Positions 57,083-64,000 of a stretch of DNA of 64,000 bases are shown here, piece after piece. This DNA comes from Hyphomicrobium sp. Lineage in GTDB: Bacteria; Pseudomonadota; Alphaproteobacteria; Rhizobiales; Hyphomicrobiaceae. Under the pieces are notes generated by a model. It worked only from the letters and a program-made list of their open reading frames with translations, was not told where the DNA came from and searched no databases. Position numbers and translations under genes: made by a program. Numbering within the stretch: position 1 is the first letter of the stretch; every line of letters starts with the position of its first letter. The stretch is taken from NCBI GenBank assembly GCA_016793445.1, contig JAEUME010000002.1, positions 126,501-190,500 on the forward strand. The letters are read 5' to 3'.

Positions 57083-57706
57083 CTAGCCCTTTCGCAAATG
57101 CACGTAGAGGGCGCCTTCGCCGCCATGCGCGATCGACGCGGTCGTGTAACTGATAATGAGGCCGCGCAGATCGGGCTCCTCCAGCCAACGGGGAACATTG
57201 CGCTTCAACACCCCGCGATCGCGCTGCGCGCTCATGTCGAAGGGCTCGTCCTGGCTGCGGCTCCCTGCCTTTCCCTTGCCTGTAATGACCAGCACCCAGC
57301 GCCATCCCCGCGCCTGCGCGCGATGAAGAAAAGCCCGCAGATTACCATGCGCCTCATCCTGGCGAAGGCCATGCAGATCGATCCGCCCGTCGATCTCGAT
57401 GCGGCCTGCGCGCAGCCGCTTGACCTTCTTGCGTTCGACCTGCGCTAGCGGAGGCGTGGTGTTGGGCGCTGGAGTTGGCTGCGCCTCGACATGGGGCCGC
57501 TTGGGCTTCTGGTGCGCTTTCGAAACGTGCTGATGCGCGCTGACTTTCGGGCGGGGAAGAGAAACAGCCTCGTCCGGATCGGCCGAGGGATGAACGCGAG
57601 ACTTTGCACGCTTCAAAGGCTCGACGGACCCCGCCGCGTGATCCCAGATCGCTGCTTCCTCGTCGTCCAGATGCCGCCGGCGATCCTTGCCATGCGGTTT
57701 CTTCAC
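57083..57706 (-). CDS. Smr (MutS2 C-terminal-like) domain protein
   Basis: 207 residues. The N-terminal half is basic and low in complexity (HGKDRRRHLDDEEAAIW, then HVSKAHQKPKRPHVEAQPTPAPN). The C-terminal Smr domain runs from RIEIDGRIDLHGLRQDEAHGNLRAFLHRA (the DLHG signature) to WVLVITGKGKAGS, and the last part LKRNVPRWLEEPDLRGLIISYTTASIAHGGEGALYVHLRKG. Smr domains are nicking or RNA endonucleases; the role is uncertain. The ATG overlaps the mltA stop (ATGA), so translation is coupled with mltA. Confidence 0.9.
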   Translation of the reverse strand: MKKPHGKDRRRHLDDEEAAIWDHAAGSVEPLKRAKSRVHPSADPDEAVSLPRPKVSAHQHVSKAHQKPKRPHVEAQPTPAPNTTPPLAQVERKKVKRLRAGRIEIDGRIDLHGLRQDEAHGNLRAFLHRAQARGWRWVLVITGKGKAGSRSQDEPFDMSAQRDRGVLKRNVPRWLEEPDLRGLIISYTTASIAHGGEGALYVHLRKG

Positions 57707-59043
57707 GGCTGCCGCCCCGGCTGTGTACTGCGTGCTTCGATGGCGGGCGCCGGTTCCAGCACGAAGAAGTGGCCCGGATGCTTGGTGATCCCCGCCACAC
57801 TGCCGGCCTTGTCTCCCGATCCGAAGAAGATATCGCCGCGCTCAGGCCCCTTGATCGCCGAGCCCACGTCCTGCGCGATCATCAAACGGTTGAACCCCGC
57901 CGCGTCACGCGTCGCGTGCTTCAAGGAAGGGGCACAGACATAGATGGGGGAGCCCAGCGCATGATAGGCCGGATCGATTGCAAGACTGCGGCCGGTATGG
58001 AGCACGGTTCCAAGGGCTCCCACCGGCCCGCCGCTCTCGCTGTCGCTAAGTTCCCGGAAGAAGACATAGGACTGGTTTTTCCACATCACGGGCGCGGCGC
58101 GCTCGCGGTCCGCCTTCAGCCATTTCGACAGCGCCTTGAGGCTCATGTTGTCAGACGTGAACGTTCCTGCCTGGATCAACTCACGCCCGATAGAGGTGTA
58201 GGGATAGCCGTTCTTGCCGTCATATCCGATCCGGATCTTGCGTCCGTCGGGAAGCTCGATGCGGCCGGACCCCTGAATCTGCAGGAAATAAACATCCACG
58301 GGATCACGGAAATACAAAAGCTCAAGCCCTTGGCCGGCGAGGCCTCCCTGTTCGATTTCGGCGCGCGTGAGATGTGGGGCCAGTCCGCTTGCCGTCTGGC
58401 GCATGTGCGTGAACGCATCGGATTTCGCCCCGCGCTCGGCCTCCGATACCATATTCACCAAATCCGGCGGCCGTCTGTAGATGGGCGTGCCGAAATCACC
58501 TTGCGGCGTGCGGGCGGCCTTCAGAAGCGGCTCGTAATAGCCCGTCAACAGTCCGCCCGAGATCGTCTGATCCACGCGGCGGGGCCGGAAGTTGGTTTCA
58601 AAGAAGGCACGCGCCGATGCCTTCGTCATCTTCTTGCCCGAGGTAATCTGCTCAAGCGCAAATCGGCAGGTACTGGCCAGAGCTTGCGACATCGGCTTGC
58701 TCGCCTTGCCCGCGTCAGAGCGCTGGATCAGCACGGGACAGGAGGTGAGAAATGCCTTCCAGGCGCTCAAGTGATCGTCCTCCGCCCAGCCCGGCAGATC
58801 AGCGAAGGAGACAGGAGTAAGCGTGAACGACGGCTTGGTCATTGTCTTGCTCGGCACGCCGACGGTGATGAGGACCTTCTTCTTGGGAGGCGGCGACTCG
58901 GCGGTGACGGTCTCGCCACCCAAGGCTGATGGAAGGGAGGCCGCCAGGAACGCCGCAGCGATAGACAGCGTGCGAACACGCACCGCAGCCATCGCAGCCG
59001 CGGAGCGTATTTGGCTCCGGCCCTTGAATGGCTCTATCGCCAC
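57703..59043 (-). CDS. mltA: Membrane-bound lytic murein transglycosylase A
   Basis: Cleaves peptidoglycan glycan strands to 1,6-anhydro ends. About 446 residues. N-terminal hydrophobic segment (RVRTLSIAAAFLAASLPSALGG), then the MltA double-psi barrel with GLLTGYYEPLLKAARTP, FLQIQGSGRIELPDGRKIRIGYDG, and the 3D domain LMIAQDVGSAIKGPERGDIFFGSGDKAG (catalytic Asp). I favour GTG 59043 with AGGAGG ten bases upstream over ATG 58992. No lipobox was seen. It is followed by smr. Confidence 0.9.
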   Translation of the reverse strand: MAIEPFKGRSQIRSAAAMAAVRVRTLSIAAAFLAASLPSALGGETVTAESPPPKKKVLITVGVPSKTMTKPSFTLTPVSFADLPGWAEDDHLSAWKAFLTSCPVLIQRSDAGKASKPMSQALASTCRFALEQITSGKKMTKASARAFFETNFRPRRVDQTISGGLLTGYYEPLLKAARTPQGDFGTPIYRRPPDLVNMVSEAERGAKSDAFTHMRQTASGLAPHLTRAEIEQGGLAGQGLELLYFRDPVDVYFLQIQGSGRIELPDGRKIRIGYDGKNGYPYTSIGRELIQAGTFTSDNMSLKALSKWLKADRERAAPVMWKNQSYVFFRELSDSESGGPVGALGTVLHTGRSLAIDPAYHALGSPIYVCAPSLKHATRDAAGFNRLMIAQDVGSAIKGPERGDIFFGSGDKAGSVAGITKHPGHFFVLEPAPAIEARSTQPGRQP

Positions 59044-59153
59044 CCTCGTCCCCCTCCTGCGCCGCACGCCTGGACTTCCTGTCCACACAAGCACGTCCCG
59101 CCCAAGGGACCTGCTCAGACGCCGCGGAGGCTGAAAATCCCCCGTATAGTGCG

Positions 59154-59894
59154 TCAGTTCGGCGGCTGTGTCTCGTCCAATCTCCAGTTCGGATTTTGAA
59201 GCGCGCGCTTGCTGGAGACATCGCGACCGAACGTCCACACGTCCGTAACCTCGGTCACGCGATCGCCGCCCGAAACGTTTCCGGCCCGGTCACGGGTCGC
59301 GGTGATCAATTCGCTGATAAAGCGCACGGTGACCGACGCGAAGCCCCCTGAGACCTCGGCACCGGTAATTTCGGCCTTCTTGATCCCGACAAACTGCTGG
59401 TCGATTTGCTCACCGCGAGCCTCCCGCTCGTTGATGGCGGTGATGAAGCCGTCATAGACATCGCGGCTCAGCAGCTCCTTCAAGGCTTTGCGATCGCCAT
59501 CCGCAAAGGCGGTAACAATGATCTCGTAAGCGCTCGACGCACCGGTCAGGAACGCCTCGGGATCGAAGGCCGGATCGAACCGGCCAATAGAAAGCAGGCC
59601 GTCCGTAACCGATTGCGACAAGGCCGGAAAAGCGCGAATGCGCGCCTCGCTGTCGTTGACGACCGTCTCAAGCTGCGTGCCTGCGGGCTCGGGCCTGTCA
59701 CGCATGGGCATGTTGATGACTTCGCCAGACCCGGCGCCGGCAGCTGCCTTGCTATCGCGCTCGCGCGCCTTGATCCGTTCGATGCGGGCGTCATCTTCGT
59801 CCGTCCGCTGGCCCAGAACGCTGCGCAGCTTCAAAATGGCGACGAACGCAACAACGAGGGAAATCAGAGTTAGCAGATCGAGTTGGCCGTTCAT
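59154..59894 (-). CDS. Tim44-like domain protein (TimA type)
   Basis: 246 residues: one N-terminal membrane helix (LLTLISLVVAFVAILKLRSVLGQ), a charged stretch (RTDEDDARIERIKARERDSK), then the Tim44 domain with FDPEAFLTGASSAYEIIVTAFADGDRKALKELLSRDVYDGFITAINEREARGEQIDQQFVGIKKAEITGAEVSGGFASVTVRFISELITA (residues about 110-215, cited to place it). The bacterial Tim44 homologue TimA of Caulobacter is related to the mitochondrial import motor, but its bacterial role is not settled. Divergent from fxsA and secB, the usual order in this group. Confidence 0.88.
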   Translation of the reverse strand: MNGQLDLLTLISLVVAFVAILKLRSVLGQRTDEDDARIERIKARERDSKAAAGAGSGEVINMPMRDRPEPAGTQLETVVNDSEARIRAFPALSQSVTDGLLSIGRFDPAFDPEAFLTGASSAYEIIVTAFADGDRKALKELLSRDVYDGFITAINEREARGEQIDQQFVGIKKAEITGAEVSGGFASVTVRFISELITATRDRAGNVSGGDRVTEVTDVWTFGRDVSSKRALQNPNWRLDETQPPN

Positions 59895-60062
59895 ACCAAT
59901 AGGCTTTCGTTGGGGGCGGTTGAAACCCGGCCTTAGGCCGCAAATGCCTGCCGGGTCCAACCCATAATGTAGGCGCGCTTTGTGATAACGCCAACTCGAA
60001 ACGCAATTGGCCCGCAGGCGGGTTCAGCGTTAGATTAAATAAACCAACGTGGTGGCCGGTGC

Positions 60063-60620
60063 ATGATATTTCCCGTCAAATTTGCCTTGGGACTTGCGAT
60101 CCTGGCTCTCCCGATCGCCGAGATCGCCCTGCTCATCAAGGCAGGCGCAACCTTCGGGTTCTGGCCGGTTTTCTTTTGGATCATTGCCACGGCCGTGCTG
60201 GGTTCCATCGTGATTCAGCGGAGCGGACTTTCCATTTTCACGCGCGTTTTCGCCCATATGGAGGCCGGCGGCAGCGGCTTGGAGCCGATGCTCGACCAGC
60301 TCCTGATCGTTACGGGCGGCGTTCTCCTCATATTTCCGGGCCTGCTGGGAGACGCCGCTGGCGCCCTTATGCTCGTGCCGCCGGTCCGATGGGCGCTTCG
60401 GCGCGCGCTGGCCTCCTTGTTCACCGTCCAGTCTTACGCGAGCACGGCTAAGTCGCGCCAGACGTGGCGAACGCAAGATCACGATCCTTTTTCGCCCGGG
60501 GCCGACCGCGAGGTCCATCCCCCACACGCGGGTGGGCCGGAGCGGCGGCGGCCGCGCGCCGAGCCGCCGGTCATCGAAGGCGAATACCAGCGGCTTGACG
60601 ACAAACCCGAAAGACACTGA
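60063..60620 (+). CDS. fxsA: FxsA family membrane protein
   Basis: 185 residues with three or four membrane segments in the first 110: MIFPVKFALGLAILALPIAEIALLI, FGFWPVFFWIIATAVLGSIVIQRSGLSIFTRVFAHMEAGGSG, and LLIVTGGVLLIFPGLLGDAAGALMLVPPVRW. The last hydrophobic block is typical FxsA. The C-terminal third is polar and proline-rich. FxsA in E. coli suppresses F-plasmid exclusion of phage T7 when overproduced; the normal function is unknown. secB follows after 104 bp. Confidence 0.9.
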   Translation: MIFPVKFALGLAILALPIAEIALLIKAGATFGFWPVFFWIIATAVLGSIVIQRSGLSIFTRVFAHMEAGGSGLEPMLDQLLIVTGGVLLIFPGLLGDAAGALMLVPPVRWALRRALASLFTVQSYASTAKSRQTWRTQDHDPFSPGADREVHPPHAGGPERRRPRAEPPVIEGEYQRLDDKPERH

Positions 60621-60724
60621 CGCCGGCGCAGGCGGGCCGATGCTGGCAATTGCGCCACGATGGCAGCCGTGATAGCGAGCCGCAAAGCGCGCAATTCATA
60701 TTCGCCCAAGGGAAACATCAAACC

Positions 60725-61216
60725 ATGTCTGACAACGGCAAGGCCGCGGCCACAGCGCCCACACCCATTCCGGTTCAAGCCAAGGTCCTCAATCAGTACA
60801 TCAAGGACTTGTCGTTCGAGAACCCCAATATCCGTAAGCTGATGGCGGGACCGGGCGAGCCCCCTGGGTTGAAAGTCGAAGTCAACGTCAATGCCGAGCG
60901 GATTGACACCCACGTTTACGAGAGCGCTATCATGCTCAAGGCGACCGCCGAAAACAACATCGGCACGGTCTACGTCCTAGAAACTATTTATGCGGGCCTG
61001 TTCAAAATCGAGAACATTCCTGAGCAGGCGCTTGAGCCATTCCTGCTGATTTCCGCGCCGATGACGCTGTTCCCATTCTTGCGTCGACTCGTCGCCGACG
61101 TCACGCGCGAAGGGGGCTATCCACCCCTCATGCTCGATCCTATCGACTTTGCCGGGCTCTACTTCCACCGCCAGCAGGAGATTGCCAGCGCGAAAGGCGC
61201 CAAGCTCAACGCTTAA
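60725..61216 (+). CDS. secB: Protein-export chaperone SecB
   Basis: Tetrameric cytosolic chaperone that keeps preproteins unfolded and hands them to SecA. 163 residues: KVLNQYIKDLSFENPNIRKLMAGPGEPPGLKVEVNVNAERI, VYVLETIYAGLFKIENIPEQALEPFLLISAPMTLFPFLRRLVADVTREGGYPPLMLDPIDFAGLYFHRQQE, the last stretch being the family hallmark (cited for position). AAGGGA precedes ATG 60725; the frame runs 25 codons further back. Stop lies six bases before the convergent dnaQ stop. Confidence 0.96.
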   Translation: MSDNGKAAATAPTPIPVQAKVLNQYIKDLSFENPNIRKLMAGPGEPPGLKVEVNVNAERIDTHVYESAIMLKATAENNIGTVYVLETIYAGLFKIENIPEQALEPFLLISAPMTLFPFLRRLVADVTREGGYPPLMLDPIDFAGLYFHRQQEIASAKGAKLNA

Positions 61217-61222
61217 AGCTTG

Positions 61223-61945
61223 TCAGGCGTCCTCTTTCTCGGGCGCCTCGATCCAGTATTTGAGCCAGATAGCTTTGGCGCCCATCTCCTCAATGAACGT
61301 GCGATGGCAAGCGCGATCTTGGTCGCTGAGGCGCGGCTGAAGCGGCATGGGCCGCTTTTGTGCTGTACCGCTGGCCCGCCGCGCCGCACTTGCGTGTGCC
61401 ACCGCGGCTTGTGTCTGCAGGCTCAATGCCGCCTGACGCTCGCCGAGCAGCTCGACATAAACTTCCGCGAGCAGCAGGCAGTCGATGAGAGCGCCGTGCT
61501 TAGTGCGCTTGGAATTGTCGATGCCGTAACGTTTGCACAGCGCATCGAGCGTGTTGGGACCGGCGGGATGCTTACGCCGCGCCAGGGCCAACGTATCGAC
61601 GACGCGGCTCATGGACAGCGCGCCCTTACCCAGAAGCTCCAGCTCCCAGTTCAGAAAACCGACGTCGAAAGCCGCGTTGTGAATGACGAGCGGATCCTCG
61701 CCAACGAACTCCAGAAAGGCATCCGCGATCTTGGAGAATACCGGCTTGTCTTGCAAGAATACGCTCGACAGACCGTGCACTGCTTCGGCCTCCGCGGGCA
61801 CCTCGCGTTCGGGATTGATAAAGCAGTGATACTCGCGCCCCGTGGGAATGCGATTGTAAAGCTCTATACAGCCGATCTCGATGAGCTTGTCGCCCTTGCG
61901 CGGATCAAGGCCGGTAGTTTCAGTATCGAGGATGATTTCGCGCAA
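61223..61945 (-). CDS. dnaQ: DNA polymerase III epsilon subunit (3'-5' proofreading exonuclease)
   Basis: 240-residue DEDDh exonuclease. Exo I: REIILDTETTGLDPRKGDKLIEIG; Exo II: HNAAFDVGFLNWELELLG; Exo III: KHGALIDCLLLAEVYVELLG with the catalytic His and Asp. C-terminal tail is longer than the exonuclease core and should bind the polymerase subunit. Start is TTG 61945; the longer open frame overlaps coaE and lacks homology. GAAAGG is ten bases before the TTG. Tightly follows coaE with a 31-bp gap. Confidence 0.93.
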   Translation of the reverse strand: MREIILDTETTGLDPRKGDKLIEIGCIELYNRIPTGREYHCFINPEREVPAEAEAVHGLSSVFLQDKPVFSKIADAFLEFVGEDPLVIHNAAFDVGFLNWELELLGKGALSMSRVVDTLALARRKHPAGPNTLDALCKRYGIDNSKRTKHGALIDCLLLAEVYVELLGERQAALSLQTQAAVAHASAARRASGTAQKRPMPLQPRLSDQDRACHRTFIEEMGAKAIWLKYWIEAPEKEDA

Positions 61946-61976
61946 CTCGCATTTGCCTTTCGGACTTGGCCTGCCT

Positions 61977-62594
61977 TCACTGCCAGAAGCGCGCGTAGGC
62001 CGTCCCTCTGCGCCCGGCAAGATTTGTGACAATATCCTCGATTTGCGCGTGACAAGCTTCCACCGGGCCGCTGGTGTCCACAATGAAATCGGCCTGCGAA
62101 CGCTTTTTATCGTCGGCCATCTGGCGCGCGAGCAACTGCGTAAGCTTGGCTTCGCTCATGCCGGACCGTTCCAGCAGCCGCCCGCGCTGAACGTGGTGGG
62201 GTGCGCTTACGACGACGACGACATCGACGCTTCCGTCCACGCCTGATTCAAACAAGAGCGGAATTTCAAGAACGGCCATCCGGGCCCCACGCGCGTGCTC
62301 GGCGGCTAGAAAGGCGCGTTCCTCCTCGCGCACGCGCGGATGCACAATTTGCTCCAACTCGTGGATGCGCGATGGCGCACGCAAAAGCTCGGCGGACAGC
62401 AAGCCACGGTCCACCTTGCCCGCGACCGTCGTGCCTGGAAAGGCCGCTTCGATCTCCTCGGTGAGCGGGCCGCCATAGAGACGGTGCACGGCGGCGTCCG
62501 CGTCGAACACACCGATGCCGAGCGCGCGAAACTGCGCGGCCGCTGTTGATTTTCCCATGCCCATGGAGCCTGTGAGACCGATGATGAGCATCAC
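61977..62594 (-). CDS. coaE: Dephospho-CoA kinase
   Basis: Last step of coenzyme A synthesis: phosphorylates the 3'-hydroxyl of dephospho-CoA. The 205-residue protein has the P-loop IIGLTGSMGMGKSTAAAQFRALGIGVFDADAAVHRLYGG, then RIHELEQIVHPRVREEERAFLA and EIPLLFESGVDGSVDVVVVVSAP (Asp/Ser sites). Start is GTG 62594 or ATG 62591; both overlap the aroE stop. In the operon maf-aroE-coaE-dnaQ, the order is conserved in Hyphomicrobiales. Confidence 0.94.
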   Translation of the reverse strand: MMLIIGLTGSMGMGKSTAAAQFRALGIGVFDADAAVHRLYGGPLTEEIEAAFPGTTVAGKVDRGLLSAELLRAPSRIHELEQIVHPRVREEERAFLAAEHARGARMAVLEIPLLFESGVDGSVDVVVVVSAPHHVQRGRLLERSGMSEAKLTQLLARQMADDKKRSQADFIVDTSGPVEACHAQIEDIVTNLAGRRGTAYARFWQ

Positions 62595-63436
62595 GCGCCC
62601 TCGATGTCTGCAACAATGAGGTCACGCAAATCTTGCGTCACCTGCGGGCGCACGCCGAACCACTTTTCAAATCCCGGAACCGCCTGATGCAGCAGCATGC
62701 CTAGTCCATCGACACCAGTCAGACCCTTTGCGCGCGCCGACTTCAGGAAGCTGGTTTCAAGCGGGACATAGACGATATCTGCCGCAACGGCGCCTGCACG
62801 GCATCTTGAGAAATCGATCCCAGGATCCCCCACGCCCTTCATGCCGAGTGTCGTAGTGTTGACGATCACGCCAGCTTCGCACGCCACATCGTTGCGCTTA
62901 TCCCAATCGATTGCACAAACCTTCTCGCCGAAGTGATCCGCCAACTGATCGGCACGGCGCCGAGACCGGTTGGCAATGAGGATGCGCGCCACACCTGCTT
63001 TCAGAAATCCGTAGACGATGGCCCGCGCCGCGCCGCCCGCGCCCAGGATCAGTACAGGCGCATTCTGCGCATTCCAGCCTGGAGCCGACAGATCGAGATG
63101 GGTCATAAAGCCATAGGTGTCTGTATTCGCGCCATGCAGCTTGCCCCCTTCAAGCCAGAGCGTGTTGGCCGCACCGACGGCAATGGCGCTGTCGTCTTTC
63201 ACATCGGCAGCGCTGAAGGCTGCTTCCTTGTGGGGTACGGTGACATTGCAGCCTGCAAAGCCGCGCTCCGCGAGCGTCGAAACGAAAGCTTTCACGTCTT
63301 CCGGCTTGACCGCCTCCTTCGTGTAGCTCCCCTTGATCCCATAGCGCTTCAGCCAATAGCTATGAATGAGCGGCGAGCGGGAATGCTCGATCGGCCAACC
63401 GATGACGCAGGCTCTTTTCGCGGTGGTGCTTGTCAT
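62591..63436 (-). CDS. aroE: Shikimate dehydrogenase
   Basis: NADPH-dependent reduction of 3-dehydroshikimate in aromatic amino-acid synthesis. 281 residues: IGWPIEHSRSPLIHSYWLKRYG (shikimate-binding), FAGCNVTVPHKEAAFSAAD with the catalytic Lys, NTLWLEGGKLHGANTDTYGF with the Asp, ILGAGGAARAIVYGFLKAGV (NADP fold) and NTTTLGMKG. The basic NRSRRR motif after the fold indicates NADP preference. The start overlaps the maf stop by four bases (ATGA). Confidence 0.95.
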   Translation of the reverse strand: MTSTTAKRACVIGWPIEHSRSPLIHSYWLKRYGIKGSYTKEAVKPEDVKAFVSTLAERGFAGCNVTVPHKEAAFSAADVKDDSAIAVGAANTLWLEGGKLHGANTDTYGFMTHLDLSAPGWNAQNAPVLILGAGGAARAIVYGFLKAGVARILIANRSRRRADQLADHFGEKVCAIDWDKRNDVACEAGVIVNTTTLGMKGVGDPGIDFSRCRAGAVAADIVYVPLETSFLKSARAKGLTGVDGLGMLLHQAVPGFEKWFGVRPQVTQDLRDLIVADIEGA

Positions 63437-64000
63437 GACATCAGCGCTCCGTGCGCCCGCAAAGCGCCAAGAACGGCCAGCAACGGCAAGCCCAACACCG
63501 TGAAGTAGTCGCCTTCGATCTTCTCGAAAAGCTGCACACCGGACCGTTCCAGCTCATAGCAGCCGACACAATTCAGGATAACGGGACCGGCTTCATCGAG
63601 ATACCGGCTCAGGAAGCGATCGGAAAAATCCCGCATGGTCAGTCGCGCCCGGTCTTCTCCATGCCACAACAGTGCATCATCGCGCGCAAGAGCCGTCGCA
63701 CTGATCAATTCATGCGTGCGCCCGCGCAGTTTCTTCAATACCGCGCGCGCTTCATCCAATGTCGCCACTTTGGAATAGATCGTGTTCTCGAACACCAGAA
63801 TCTGGTCCGCGCCTATAACGAGACAGCCCGGTTTGTCGCGCGAGACGACACGCGCTTTCTCCTGGGCCAGGCGCGCTGCGATCGCCGCGGGACGAATATG
63901 CGGATCGACCGCGATCATCGCCGACTTGATGGCATCTTCATCAAGACGCGCAGGCACGATCTCGCACGTGACGCCGGCAGCCGACAAAATCGCGCGGCGC
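63433..64000 (-). CDS. maf: Maf/YceF-family nucleotide pyrophosphatase (5' end beyond the window)
   Basis: Hydrolyses non-canonical or modified nucleoside triphosphates. The frame runs into the window edge and must begin outside, because the first residues (RRAILSAAGVTCEIVPARLDED) are the middle of the Maf N-terminal motif SxSxxRxxIL. Seen: DPHIRPAAIAARLAQEKARVVSRDKPGCLVIGADQILVF (catalytic region with GADQ) and LRGRTHELISATAL. About 188 residues are visible of an expected 200 or so. The gene starts the maf-aroE-coaE-dnaQ operon. Confidence 0.9.
   Translation of the reverse strand, partial: RRAILSAAGVTCEIVPARLDEDAIKSAMIAVDPHIRPAAIAARLAQEKARVVSRDKPGCLVIGADQILVFENTIYSKVATLDEARAVLKKLRGRTHELISATALARDDALLWHGEDRARLTMRDFSDRFLSRYLDEAGPVILNCVGCYELERSGVQLFEKIEGDYFTVLGLPLLAVLGALRAHGALMS

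Noticed and set aside
57604..58929. 441-codon open frame antisense to mltA
   Set aside because: Shadow of a well-supported gene; composition rich in Arg and His, no family motif.

Overview
The window looks like a chromosomal segment of a GC-rich alphaproteobacterium, most likely of the order Hyphomicrobiales (Rhizobiales) and possibly near Hyphomicrobiaceae. The evidence is gene content: mesaconyl-CoA hydratase with a CitE-type malyl-CoA lyase (ethylmalonyl-CoA pathway), DUF2794, DUF2865 and IalB proteins, a Tim44-like protein next to FxsA and SecB, and rhizobial-style dispersed intergenic repeats. No rRNA, tRNA, prophage, insertion sequence or CRISPR array was seen. Almost all genes are core functions, densely packed, many with 4-bp ATGA overlaps.

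Layout. 0.2-5.3 kb: minus-strand housekeeping run (dsbB, a VTT-domain protein, hemW, rdgB, a VOC protein, DUF1772, rph). 5.5-12.3 kb: heat-shock block hrcA-grpE and dnaK-dnaJ, separated by a reversed acyltransferase gene. 12.3-17.3 kb: a UbiH-type hydroxylase, tesB, glnK-amtB with a sigma-54-like promoter and a strong terminator, and an L,D-transpeptidase. 17.4-24.7 kb: an orphan response regulator, a cyclic-nucleotide-binding protein, lolA, ftsK, an aminotransferase and a second VOC protein. 24.7-25.4 kb: a repeat island with no gene. 25.4-30.5 kb: succinate dehydrogenase, with sdhCDA separated from sdhB by a methyltransferase gene on the opposite strand and an unknown gene. 30.6-38 kb: an FAD oxidoreductase, a SodC-like protein lacking metal ligands, mesaconyl-CoA hydratase, a small lipoprotein, malyl-CoA lyase, pyridoxal kinase, NhaA and carbonic anhydrase. 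38-41 kb: cytochrome c maturation operon ccmABCDG. 41-49 kb: aconitase, DUF1223, an M3 peptidase, DUF2794 and a BI-1 protein. 49-54 kb: ybbP-ybbA-tesA, thpR and DUF2865. 54.9-64 kb: a quinone oxidoreductase, an rRNA/tRNA methyltransferase, ialB, smr, mltA, a Tim44-like gene, fxsA, secB, dnaQ, coaE, aroE and maf (cut by the window edge).

How the genes work together. The respiratory and TCA genes (sdh, acnA), cytochrome c maturation and the ethylmalonyl-CoA genes suggest an aerobic organism able to assimilate C1/C2 compounds or polyhydroxybutyrate-derived carbon. The heat-shock, division (ftsK), envelope (lolA, mltA, L,D-transpeptidase, tim44) and cofactor genes are ordinary chromosome content. 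The order maf-aroE-coaE-dnaQ-secB at the right end resembles the neighbourhood of hemE and the replication origin in this order.

The most interesting items are two structured intergenic regions that, read on the minus strand, give hairpins with C-rich loops (19.07-19.20 kb and 47.37-47.55 kb, the latter ending in a canonical U-tract terminator). Others are an RdgB fused to a small DUF7660-like domain, a SodC homologue that has lost two metal ligands, and a dispersed repeat whose conserved TAGAG end supplies the stop codon of neighbouring genes.
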